NCBI GenBank assembly: GCA_947065955.1
Contig: CAMSXY010000047.1
Coordinates: 1 to 8,116 of the forward strand
Direction of reading: 5' to 3'
DNA from: an uncultured Caryophanales bacterium
Lineage (GTDB): Bacteria > Bacillota_I > Bacilli_A > RF39 > UBA660
Length of the DNA: 8,116 nt
Shown here: piece by piece, positions 1 through 5,581 of the stretch
How the letters are laid out: each line of letters starts with the position of its first letter
Position numbering within the stretch: the stretch's first letter is position 1
Position numbers and translations under genes: made by a program
Notes under the pieces: generated by a model
The model's database searches: none
What the model was told of the DNA's origin: nothing
What the model saw: only the letters and a program-made list of their open reading frames with translations

Positions 1-42
1 AGACTTGGGTGACTGGAGTTCAGACGTGTGCTCTTCCGATCT
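1..42. other. Illumina adapter remnant at contig edge (artefact)
   Basis: Bases 9-42 reproduce base for base the 34-nt Illumina TruSeq index/read-2 adapter, from GTGACTGGAGTT to CTCTTCCGATCT. Bases 1-8 (AGACTTGG) precede it exactly where an 8-nt i7 index would sit; that they are an index is inference. Read in the dnaA frame, the adapter gives the peptide DWSSDVCSSDL; in another frame it gives TGVQTCALPI. Both are translations of this adapter. This stretch is untrimmed library sequence, not genomic DNA, and should be masked. Confidence 0.97.
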
Positions 43-577
43 TATTTTTCCACCTAATTATGAACTTAGAATGGCAATCATTGATAAAAAAATTGAAGGG
101 CATGGAATTACCAGCGTTTTTCCACAGGAAGTTAAAGAATACATCGCAAATAACTGTACAACAGATATTCGAAGATTGGAAGGAGCTTTAACACGCGTTT
201 TCGCATACGCGACTATAATGAACCAATCCAATATTACTTTGGAACTTGCTATAGACGCTTTAAAAGATACTTTTTCCACAAGTGTTATTACTAAAAATAA
301 AGCAGAAAAAGTTATGCAAGTGGTGGCAGATCACTATAATCTATCCATTGAGGATTTAAAAGGGAAAAAAAGAAATAGTTCTATTTCTATGCCACGACAA
401 ATTGCCATGTATATCTGTAGAATCTATGTTGAGGAAACGCTTCCTAAAATCGGAAGTATTTTTGGTGGAAAAGATCATACTACCGTTATGCATTCTGTCA
501 ATAAGATTAAAACAGAGGTTCAAAAAGACAAAAATTTGGAAGCAGAAATTCAAAAAATATTAGACAAATTAAAATAA
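43..577 (+). CDS. dnaA: Chromosomal replication initiator DnaA, 5'-truncated (C-terminal ~177 residues)
   Basis: DnaA is the AAA+ initiator that binds DnaA boxes at oriC and melts the origin. Only about 177 of the usual roughly 450 residues are present, because the contig breaks at the adapter; base 43 is the last base of a broken codon and full codons run from 44. What remains is the end of the AAA+ domain, including the sensor-2/lid segment IRRLEGAL (about nt 163-186), followed by the DNA-binding domain IV. Domain IV carries the helix-turn-helix signature GGKDHTTVMHSVNKI (nt 464-508), where the D-H-T-T core contacts DnaA boxes. Walker A, Walker B and the N-terminal helicase-loading domain lie off the contig. 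The gene ends with TAA at 575-577 and leads directly into a DnaA-box spacer, the usual place for oriC or an oriC part in Firmicutes. Identity is secure; the missing 5' end is an assembly limit, not a pseudogene. Confidence 0.96.
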
Positions 578-580
578 TAT

Positions 581-589
581 TGTGGAAAA
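581..589 (-). promoter_or_regulatory. DnaA box (reverse orientation)
   Basis: TGTGGAAAA on the + strand reads TTTTCCACA on the - strand, a full match to TTWTNCACA. It starts four bases after the dnaA stop codon and points opposite to the other boxes in the spacer. Confidence 0.7.
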
Positions 590-607
590 AGCACGTTATT
601 AACAAAA

Positions 608-616
608 TTTTTCACA
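608..616 (+). promoter_or_regulatory. DnaA box (variant TTTTTCACA)
   Basis: TTTTTCACA fits TTWTNCACA at every defined position, with T at the free fifth base. A one-mismatch relative, TTATTAACA, lies just upstream at 596-604 and may be chance in such AT-rich DNA. Confidence 0.5.
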
Positions 617-621
617 ATGGA

Positions 622-659
622 TTTGTAAAGTTTACCATTTAAAAATAATACTTTACAAA
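622..659. repeat. 10-bp inverted repeat in the origin spacer
   Basis: TTTGTAAAGT (622-631) and ACTTTACAAA (650-659) are perfect inverted copies around an 18-bp centre. The left arm overlaps a smaller dyad, GTAAA-G-TTTAC (625-635). No T-run follows the right arm, so it is not an intrinsic terminator. It lies between the DnaA boxes and ends three bases before the 662 box. It could be a protein-binding dyad or a cruciform or hairpin element. The arms are A/T-rich, so chance is not excluded. Confidence 0.5.
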
Positions 660-661
660 AG

Positions 662-679
662 TTTTCCACACAATCCACA
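662..679 (+). promoter_or_regulatory. Tandem DnaA boxes next to the AT-rich stretch
   Basis: TTTTCCACA (662-670) matches the consensus fully. It is followed with no gap by CAATCCACA (671-679), which keeps the TCCACA core but differs in the first two bases. Two head-to-tail boxes beside an A/T run are the arrangement expected of a bacterial origin unwinding system. The pair could also serve DnaA control of dnaN. Confidence 0.68.
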
Positions 680-717
680 TCTATAATAATAATATATATA
701 TTAAAAATATAATAAAT
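680..717. other. AT-rich stretch, candidate DNA unwinding element; possible dnaN -10
   Basis: After the C at 681 every base from 682 to 717 is A or T, with the triplet series TAATAATAAT and an alternating TATATATAT segment. Placed just after head-to-tail DnaA boxes, it is a reasonable unwinding element. A clear DnaA-trio series (3'-[G/A]A[T/A]-5') beyond the first triplet could not be read. TATAAT at 682-687 could also be the -10 of a dnaN promoter, but no good -35 lies 16-18 bp upstream; the nearest, TTTACA at 652-657, is 24 bp away. Confidence 0.5.
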
Positions 718-730
718 AAGGAGTGAATTT

Positions 731-1852
731 ATGAAAATTTCTATCAAACAAAATATATTAATGGAACATTTAAATTATGCTATAAAGGGAATATCTTCTA
801 AAAATATTCGACCTATATTAAATTGTATTAAATTTGAATTAACAAAAGATGGTTTATATCTTTTAAGTACAGATAATGACATTGCTATTAAAACATTTAT
901 TCATAAAAAAGATATTGATAATATCGATACCTGTGGAGAAATTGTAGTTTCTGGGAAATATATTTATGATATTGTAAAAAAATTACCCAATGATATTATT
1001 CATATTGAAACTCTAGATAATTCCAAAATTTGTATTAGTGCATTAAATTCTACTTTTTATCTAAATTGTAATAATGTTCAAGATTTCCCAGATTTAGAAT
1101 TAGAAGAAAGTAAAAATCCAATTATTTTAAATAAAGGACTTTTTAAAAATATTATTAATCAAACAGCTTTTGCTTCTTCCAATCAAGAATCAAGACCCGT
1201 TCTTACAGGAATCAATTTTAAAATTGAAAATAACATTATGGAATGTACAGCAACTGATTCTTATCGTTTAGCTAAAAAAGTTTTAGAATTAAATACAACT
1301 GTTTCGGAACAAATCAATATTATTATCCCAACTAAAAATCTTTTAGAGTTGACTCGTTTATTTTTAGAAGAAGAGGAAAACTTAGAAATTCATATCTTTA
1401 CCAATAAAATTATTTTTAAATTTGCCTCTATTGTTATGTTATCTAGATTAATTAATGGAGAATATCCAGATACTTCAAAACTGATTCCAAAAGAATATTT
1501 ATTAACTATGAAAGTTCCTCTTAATGAATTTTATAGTGCTATCGATCGAGCTTCTTTACTTACTAATGAAGAAGATAAAAATACAATAAAATTAGAAAGT
1601 AAGGGAAGTTCAATCCTTTTATCTAGTAATATTCCAGAAATTGGGAATGTAGAAGAAAAACTTTCCGTTGTTAAAAATAATTCGGAAGAAATAAAAATTG
1701 CTTTTTCCTCTAAATATATGATGGATGCTTTAAAAGCTTTAGACTGTGAAGAAATTGAAATTATGTTCAATGGAGAAATTAAACCTATTATTATTAAAAA
1801 TCCAGAAACTGATAATTTGATTCAATTAATTGTTCCAATTCGTACCTACTAA
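731..1852 (+). CDS. dnaN: DNA polymerase III beta subunit (sliding clamp)
   Basis: DnaN forms the ring-shaped homodimer that tethers DNA polymerase III and other partners to DNA. The 373-residue length is typical for the three-domain clamp. Family marks seen: the N-terminal start MKISIKQNILMEHL; the second-domain segments RPVLTGINF (from R155) and TDSYRLA (T175-A181), matching the widely conserved RPxLxGI and TDSxRLA; GEYPD near the end of domain 2; and the C-terminal PIRTY, equivalent to the P-x-R-tail that lines the partner-binding pocket. ATG at 731 is preceded by AAGGAG (718-723) with a 7-nt gap. It follows the candidate origin, so its mRNA probably starts within or beside the DnaA boxes. 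Its TAA (1850-1852) is part of a terminator stem, so it appears not to be co-transcribed with the next gene. The protein is rich in Lys, Asn and Ile, as expected from the AT bias. Confidence 0.97.
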   Translation: MKISIKQNILMEHLNYAIKGISSKNIRPILNCIKFELTKDGLYLLSTDNDIAIKTFIHKKDIDNIDTCGEIVVSGKYIYDIVKKLPNDIIHIETLDNSKICISALNSTFYLNCNNVQDFPDLELEESKNPIILNKGLFKNIINQTAFASSNQESRPVLTGINFKIENNIMECTATDSYRLAKKVLELNTTVSEQINIIIPTKNLLELTRLFLEEEENLEIHIFTNKIIFKFASIVMLSRLINGEYPDTSKLIPKEYLLTMKVPLNEFYSAIDRASLLTNEEDKNTIKLESKGSSILLSSNIPEIGNVEEKLSVVKNNSEEIKIAFSSKYMMDALKALDCEEIEIMFNGEIKPIIIKNPETDNLIQLIVPIRTY

Positions 1853-1876
1853 TTGTCCAAAAGGACAATTTTTTTT
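1851..1876 (+). terminator. Rho-independent terminator of dnaN
   Basis: AATTGTCC (1851-1858), loop AAAA, GGACAATT (1863-1870): a perfect 8-bp stem with four loop bases, followed by an unbroken T-run to 1876. The first two stem bases are the last two of the dnaN stop codon, so the gene ends inside its terminator. It isolates dnaN from the comK-family gene. Confidence 0.9.
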
Positions 1877-1877
1877 C

Positions 1878-1905
1878 TTTCGACATAAATAGCAAAATTT
1901 CGACA
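1878..1905 (+). promoter_or_regulatory. Duplicated TTTCGACA motif upstream of the comK-family gene
   Basis: TTTCGACA occurs at 1878-1885 and 1898-1905, start to start 20 bp, about two helical turns. These copies hold two of the few CG steps in this spacer. The TCGACA core is one base from the -35 consensus TTGACA, so one copy may be a -35. Candidate -10 elements nearby (TATAAA 1917-1922, GATAAT 1924-1929) give poor spacing or a start site too near the ribosome-binding site. A regulator-binding direct repeat is the better reading. No ComK box (AAAA-N5-TTTT) was found in this spacer. Confidence 0.4.
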
Positions 1906-1948
1906 AAATAATAGTGTATAAAGGATAATGTAGGGAGGTGTTAGCTTT

Positions 1949-2407
1949 ATGTTATTTAAGGAGTATGAAATTAATAATGAAACATTAGTAATCATTCCAA
2001 GTGATAAAAAAAACTGTAAAAGTTATGAAACAACACAAGAAGTACACATTGAAAAAAATCCAATTGATATTATTAATGAAAGTTGTAAATCTTTCGGTAG
2101 TTCTTATATTGGTCGATCAGAAGGTTCTAAAAGTCTTTTAAATATTAATTATAAGGTTCCTATTATTATTGAAGAAGTTAGTGAGATGATTTTTTTCCCC
2201 ACAACTTCTCCTAGAAATCCTAGATGTTGTTGGGTTTCTTTAAATCATATAAAACATTATGAAAGACAAGAAGAAAATACTAGAGTTTTTTTTGATAATA
2301 ATACAAGTATTGTATTAGAAATATCCTATCAATCTTTTGCAAATCAATTTTATCGAGCAACTCGCTTGTTATTAATTTTAAAAACGAAAAAAAACTTATT
2401 AAAATAG
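1949..2407 (+). CDS. comK: ComK-family competence transcription factor, short form
   Basis: ComK of Bacillus is the master activator of DNA-uptake competence; it binds AT-rich K-boxes in the minor groove and activates com genes and itself. This 152-residue protein aligns with it by eye over most of its length: EYEINNETLVIIP (5-17), NPIDIINESCKSFGSSYIGR (37-56, the family's RSCxxFGSSYxGR block), KVPIII (69-74), FFPTTSP (82-88), CCWVSLNHIKHYE (93-105) and ISYQSFANQFYRATRL near the end. B. subtilis ComK is about 192 residues. This one stops some 40 residues earlier and lacks the C-terminal region with the FMLYPK-type MecA-recognition peptide. ATG at 1949 has a strong SD, GGAGGTG (1934-1940), with an 8-nt gap. 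It stands alone between two terminators. Family membership is well supported; a role in competence, rather than another ComK-type regulatory task, is inferred. Confidence 0.88.
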   Translation: MLFKEYEINNETLVIIPSDKKNCKSYETTQEVHIEKNPIDIINESCKSFGSSYIGRSEGSKSLLNINYKVPIIIEEVSEMIFFPTTSPRNPRCCWVSLNHIKHYERQEENTRVFFDNNTSIVLEISYQSFANQFYRATRLLLILKTKKNLLK

Positions 2408-2428
2408 GCAAATAATGCTTATTTTTTT
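2401..2428 (+). terminator. Probable rho-independent terminator of the comK-family gene
   Basis: AATAGGC (2403-2409) pairs with GCTTATT (2417-2423) through one G-U pair around the loop AAATAAT. Upstream A residues extend the stem into the T-run (2422-2428). The TAG stop (2405-2407) lies in the left arm. The stem is weaker than the one after dnaN (only two G-C pairs) but has the same layout. Confidence 0.7.
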
Positions 2429-2446
2429 ATTTTATAGTTAATTTTA

Positions 2447-2455
2447 TGGTATAAT
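2447..2455 (+). promoter_or_regulatory. Extended -10 promoter for recF-gyrB-gyrA
   Basis: TGGTATAAT is a perfect TGn-TATAAT extended -10 (TG at 2447-2448, hexamer 2450-2455). The -35 region 16-18 bp upstream has only T-rich sequence such as TTTATT, which extended -10 promoters tolerate. The start site should be about 2461-2464, giving a leader of roughly 70 nt before recF. No other strong promoter is visible before recF, gyrB or gyrA. Confidence 0.72.
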
Positions 2456-2456
2456 A

Positions 2457-2480
2457 TAGGTATATGGATAGGTATACCTA
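2457..2480 (+). promoter_or_regulatory. Leader hairpin / operator-like palindrome at the recF-gyrBA transcript start
   Basis: TAGGTATA (2457-2464) and TATACCTA (2473-2480) form a perfect 8-bp stem with loop TGGATAGG. TAGGTATACCTA (2469-2480) is itself a perfect 12-bp palindrome, and ATAGGTATA repeats directly at 2456-2464 and 2468-2476. The block sits immediately after the -10 box, over the expected start site. It could be a repressor operator or a 5'-end mRNA hairpin. With no T-run it is not a terminator. Confidence 0.5.
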
Positions 2481-2508
2481 CTTGGAAAAATATTTGAGTA
2501 TTGCCTAA
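2464..2508 (+). CDS. Possible 14-codon leader ORF upstream of recF
   Basis: ATG at 2464 opens a reading frame MDRYTYLEKYLSIA that ends with TAA at 2506-2508, 23 nt before the recF ATG. Its start falls at or beside the predicted transcription start, so it would have no usable SD and could only be read as leaderless or near-leaderless mRNA. Its first codons lie in the leader hairpin. No family is recognisable and chance is the default explanation. Confidence 0.15.
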   Translation: MDRYTYLEKYLSIA

Positions 2509-2531
2509 AAAAGCAAAAAAGGAGATGGTTT

Positions 2532-3632
2532 ATGATTTTAGAGGAAATGAAAATAAAAAATTTTCGAAATTACGATTCTCTAGAAATAAATCTTTCTCCT
2601 GGAATAAATATTCTTTACGGAAATAATGGTCAGGGAAAGACTAACTTATTAGAGAGTATTTATGTTTTAGGGCTTACGAAGTCTCATCGATCCTTTATTG
2701 ATAATAATTTAATAAAAAAAAATGAAGTTATGAGTAAATTAGAGGGCAAAGTTAAAAAAAACTCCCTTTCTTCTCATTTAGAAATTATTTTAAATAAGTC
2801 TTCTAAAAAATTGAAACTTGATTGTAAAGATATTCATAAAGTAAGTGAATACATTTCACTGATGAATATTATCATTTTTTATCCAGAAGATTTAGAGCTT
2901 GTAAAAGCCTCTCCTGTTGTAAGAAGACGATTTTTAAATGTCGAAATTAGTCAAATAGATAGTGGGTATTTAGAATTAATCAATCAATATAATAAAGTTC
3001 TCAAAATAAGAAATACCTATTTAAAAGATCCAAAAAATAAAGAGTATTTATCTATTATTACTGACCATTTAATTGAAATCGCATCTAGTATTTATGTTAT
3101 TCGTAAGAAATTTATTGATCGAATTAATGAATATATCGAACCTATTTTTTTTAATTTATCAACTCTTTCCAATTTTCAATTATTTTATAAAACTTCTATT
3201 GTTATAGACGATTTTAGAAAAGAACATATTAAAGAACTTTTAGAACAAAAATTTTTGGAAATGTACGATCAAGAATTGAAATATAAAATAACTTTAATAG
3301 GTCCTCATAAAGATGATATCGAATTTCAAATGAATGGAGAGAATATTAAAAATTATGGATCTCAAGGTCAACAAAGAATGGCTGTACTTGCTATAAAATT
3401 AAGCGAAATAGAAATTTTAAAAAAATATAAAAAAGAAAACCCCATATTACTTTTAGATGATGTTTTTAGTGAGTTAGATGATGAGAGAAAAAATAGTTTG
3501 CTCAATTATATTCAAGATGGGATTCAAACTATAATTACAACAACCGATTTAAAAAATATTAATAAAAGTATTTTAAAAAAAGCGAAAATTTTTAATGTAC
3601 AAAGTGGGAAAATTATAGAAAAAGGTGAGTAA
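2532..3632 (+). CDS. recF: DNA replication/repair protein RecF
   Basis: RecF is an SMC-like ATPase that binds single-strand gaps at stalled forks and, with RecO and RecR, helps load RecA. The 366-residue length is normal. The N-terminal MILEEMKIKNFRNY is the typical RecF opening; Walker A is GNNGQGKT (G30-T37); SPVVRRRFLNVEISQ is the conserved mid-region block; the ABC-type signature is SQGQQR (S277-R282), with Walker B and D-loop LLLDDVFSELD (L306-D316). ATG at 2532 is served by AAGGAG (2519-2524) with a 7-nt gap. The upstream ATG overlapping the SD (2525) is out of frame. It is the first gene of the recF-gyrB-gyrA unit, and its stop is separated from the gyrB ATG by a single base. In B. subtilis remB/yaaB lies between recF and gyrB; here it is absent. 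Confidence 0.97.
   Translation: MILEEMKIKNFRNYDSLEINLSPGINILYGNNGQGKTNLLESIYVLGLTKSHRSFIDNNLIKKNEVMSKLEGKVKKNSLSSHLEIILNKSSKKLKLDCKDIHKVSEYISLMNIIIFYPEDLELVKASPVVRRRFLNVEISQIDSGYLELINQYNKVLKIRNTYLKDPKNKEYLSIITDHLIEIASSIYVIRKKFIDRINEYIEPIFFNLSTLSNFQLFYKTSIVIDDFRKEHIKELLEQKFLEMYDQELKYKITLIGPHKDDIEFQMNGENIKNYGSQGQQRMAVLAIKLSEIEILKKYKKENPILLLDDVFSELDDERKNSLLNYIQDGIQTIITTTDLKNINKSILKKAKIFNVQSGKIIEKGE
3621..3628 (+). promoter_or_regulatory. Ribosome binding site that decides the gyrB start
   Basis: AAAGGTGA inside the last codons of recF matches the anti-SD and lies 5 nt before ATG 3634. An in-frame GTG at 3625 would give three more residues but falls within this SD and has no SD of its own upstream, so ATG 3634 is preferred. 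The overlap suggests translational coupling of gyrB to recF. Confidence 0.7.
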
Positions 3633-3633
3633 A

Positions 3634-5568
3634 ATGGAACAAAAAGAACAACATTATGATGCTTCAGATATTCAAGTATTAGAAGGTTTAGAGGCTGTTA
3701 GGAAAAGACCAGGAATGTATATTGCATCAACCAGTTCAAGTGGGCTTCATCATTTAGTTTGGGAAATCGTAGATAATGCTATTGATGAGGCTTTGGCTGG
3801 TTATTGTGATGATATTGAAGTTATTATTAATAAAGATAATTCTGTAACTGTCAAAGATGATGGAAGAGGAATTCCTGTGGGTGTTCATAAAAAAACAGGT
3901 TTATCCACAGTAGAAACAGTTTATACAGTCTTACATGCAGGAGGAAAATTTGGTGGAGGAGGTTATAAGGTATCGGGTGGACTTCATGGTGTTGGAGCGA
4001 GTGTTGTAAATGCTTTAAGTAGCTGGGTTGAAGTAAAAGTATACCAAGATTCAAAAGTTCATTTTATTCGCTTTGAAAATGGAGGACATCCTGTAAAACC
4101 TTTAGAAGTTATTGATAGTTGTTCTAAAGAACGTACAGGAACTACGGTAACTTTTAAACCCGATCCTACTATTTTCCAAGAAACAACTGTTTTTGATTAT
4201 GATATTTTAAGGACCCGTATTCGAGAATTAGCTTTTTTGAATAAAGGTTTACGCATTATTTTATGTGATGATCGTCCAGATGATGTGGCATCACGCAAAA
4301 AGGAAGAATTTACCTATCAGGGTGGAATTAGTGAATATGTGGAAATGTTGAACAAAAGTAAAGGATCTATTCACGATACTATAGTACATTTATTTGGGGA
4401 ACAAAACGATATTTCCCTTGAAGTCGCTTTACAGTACAATTCTACTTATACACCAACAGTTTACTCATTTACTAATAATATACGTACACCAGAAGGCGGA
4501 ACTCACGAAGATGGCGTTAAAAGGGCTCTAACTAGAATTATCACAAATTATGCTAAAAATCAAAAGTTAATGAAGGATGCCGATGAGCCTTTAAATGGAG
4601 ATGATGTTCGTGAAGGAATTACAATGATCATTTCTTGTAAACATCCTGATCCTCAATTTGAAGGTCAAACTAAAACAAAGTTAGGAAACAGTGAAGTTCG
4701 TAAAATTGCGGATGATATTTTTAGTGAAGGATTTGAAAGATTTTTGATGGAAAATCCGTCAGAAGCAAAAGTTATTGTAGACAAGGCTATGATGGCTGCA
4801 CGTGTTCGTGTTGCTGCTAAAAAAGCACGTGAATTAACGCGAAGAAAAACAGCTTTAGAAGTTTCTTCTCTTCCTGGTAAATTAGCCGATTGTTCTAGCA
4901 AAGATGCTAGTATTTGTGAAATTTATATTGTCGAGGGAGATTCCGCAGGTGGATCTGCTAAAACGGGTAGAGATTCTAAGACGCAAGCTATTCTTCCTTT
5001 ACGTGGAAAAATTTTGAATGTTGAAAAGGCCAGATTAGATCGAATTTTTGCAAATGCAGAAATTCGTAGTATGATTACAGCTTTTGGAACAGGTATTGGT
5101 GAAGAATTTGATATTTCTAAATTGAGATACCATAAAATAATCATTATGACCGATGCCGATGTAGACGGATCCCATATACGTATTTTGCTCTTAACTTTCT
5201 TTTATCGTTATTTTAAACCATTAATTGAGGGAGGTTATATTTATGCTGCTCAGCCTCCACTTTATAAAGTAGAATATGGAAAAACGGAAAAATATGTATA
5301 TTCTGAGGAGGAAAAAGATGAATATATAAAAACACTTGCAGATCCTACAAAAATGAAAATTAGTCGTTATAAAGGATTAGGTGAGATGGATGCAGAAGAA
5401 TTATGGGATACTACTATGAATATTGAAAAAAGAATCTTACTTAAAATTACTTTAGATGATGCCATGTTGGCAGATCAGGTTCTTTCTGAATTAATGGGAG
5501 AAGAAGTGGAACCTCGTCGCGAATTTATTGAAAAAAATGCTGTTTTTGTACAGAATTTGGATATATAG
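3634..5568 (+). CDS. gyrB: DNA gyrase subunit B
   Basis: GyrB is the ATPase subunit of the GyrA2GyrB2 complex that introduces negative supercoils. With ATG 3634 it has 644 residues, the usual Gram-positive length without the proteobacterial insert. N-terminal GHKL ATPase: EIVDNAIDE with catalytic E44 and Mg-binding N48, DDGRGIP (D75-P81), and the lid motif GGLHGVG (G115-G121). A transducer domain follows, containing QTKTKLGNSEVR. The TOPRIM domain has EGDSAGGSA with E434 and MTDADVDGSH with D507/D509/D511, plus PLRGKILNVEKA. The C-terminal tail has YKGLGEMDAEELWDTTM. Pairing with a gyrA-type partner directly downstream, and the AFGTGIGEEFD segment, favour gyrase over topoisomerase IV ParE. 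The gene starts one base after the recF stop, and its TAG overlaps the gyrA SD. ATP-site and TOPRIM residues appear intact. Confidence 0.97.
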   Translation: MEQKEQHYDASDIQVLEGLEAVRKRPGMYIASTSSSGLHHLVWEIVDNAIDEALAGYCDDIEVIINKDNSVTVKDDGRGIPVGVHKKTGLSTVETVYTVLHAGGKFGGGGYKVSGGLHGVGASVVNALSSWVEVKVYQDSKVHFIRFENGGHPVKPLEVIDSCSKERTGTTVTFKPDPTIFQETTVFDYDILRTRIRELAFLNKGLRIILCDDRPDDVASRKKEEFTYQGGISEYVEMLNKSKGSIHDTIVHLFGEQNDISLEVALQYNSTYTPTVYSFTNNIRTPEGGTHEDGVKRALTRIITNYAKNQKLMKDADEPLNGDDVREGITMIISCKHPDPQFEGQTKTKLGNSEVRKIADDIFSEGFERFLMENPSEAKVIVDKAMMAARVRVAAKKARELTRRKTALEVSSLPGKLADCSSKDASICEIYIVEGDSAGGSAKTGRDSKTQAILPLRGKILNVEKARLDRIFANAEIRSMITAFGTGIGEEFDISKLRYHKIIIMTDADVDGSHIRILLLTFFYRYFKPLIEGGYIYAAQPPLYKVEYGKTEKYVYSEEEKDEYIKTLADPTKMKISRYKGLGEMDAEELWDTTMNIEKRILLKITLDDAMLADQVLSELMGEEVEPRREFIEKNAVFVQNLDI

Positions 5569-5581
5569 GAGGTAGGCTAGA

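Larger units (their letters stand above)
578..730. other. dnaA-dnaN spacer, candidate oriC (or its downstream half)
   Basis: This non-coding stretch between dnaA and dnaN holds at least three matches to the DnaA-box consensus TTWTNCACA (581-589 reverse, 608-616, 662-670). A weaker fourth (671-679) abuts the third. An almost pure A/T run follows at 680-717. In B. subtilis the origin is split around dnaA, and the unwinding part lies in this same spacer, so calling it an origin rests on position and boxes. The part upstream of dnaA is not in the window, so it is unknown whether a second box cluster exists there. Confidence 0.75.

Noticed and set aside
5..42. Novel N-terminal extension on DnaA (MGDWSSDVCSSDL)
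   Set aside because: It is the translation of an Illumina adapter, not a gene product.
652..687. TTTACA / TATAAT as a sigma-A promoter for dnaN
   Set aside because: The 24-bp spacing is too long for a standard promoter; only the -10 was kept, as a weak candidate within the AT-rich element.
1900..1929. TCGACA / GATAAT as a comK promoter
   Set aside because: Spacing of 18 bp is possible, but the start site would fall in the ribosome binding site, removing the leader needed for its use.
1928..1933. ATG-TAG start-stop element before the comK SD
   Set aside because: A single start-stop pair without an SD is expected by chance in this sequence.
3625..3633. GTG at 3625 as the gyrB start
   Set aside because: It lies inside the only good SD and has none upstream; ATG 3634 is properly spaced from it and overlaps nothing in recF but the SD.
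3851..5144. Antisense reading frames within gyrB
   Set aside because: They are open only as shadows of the gyrB codons, have no SD or recognisable domain, and sit opposite a highly conserved gene.
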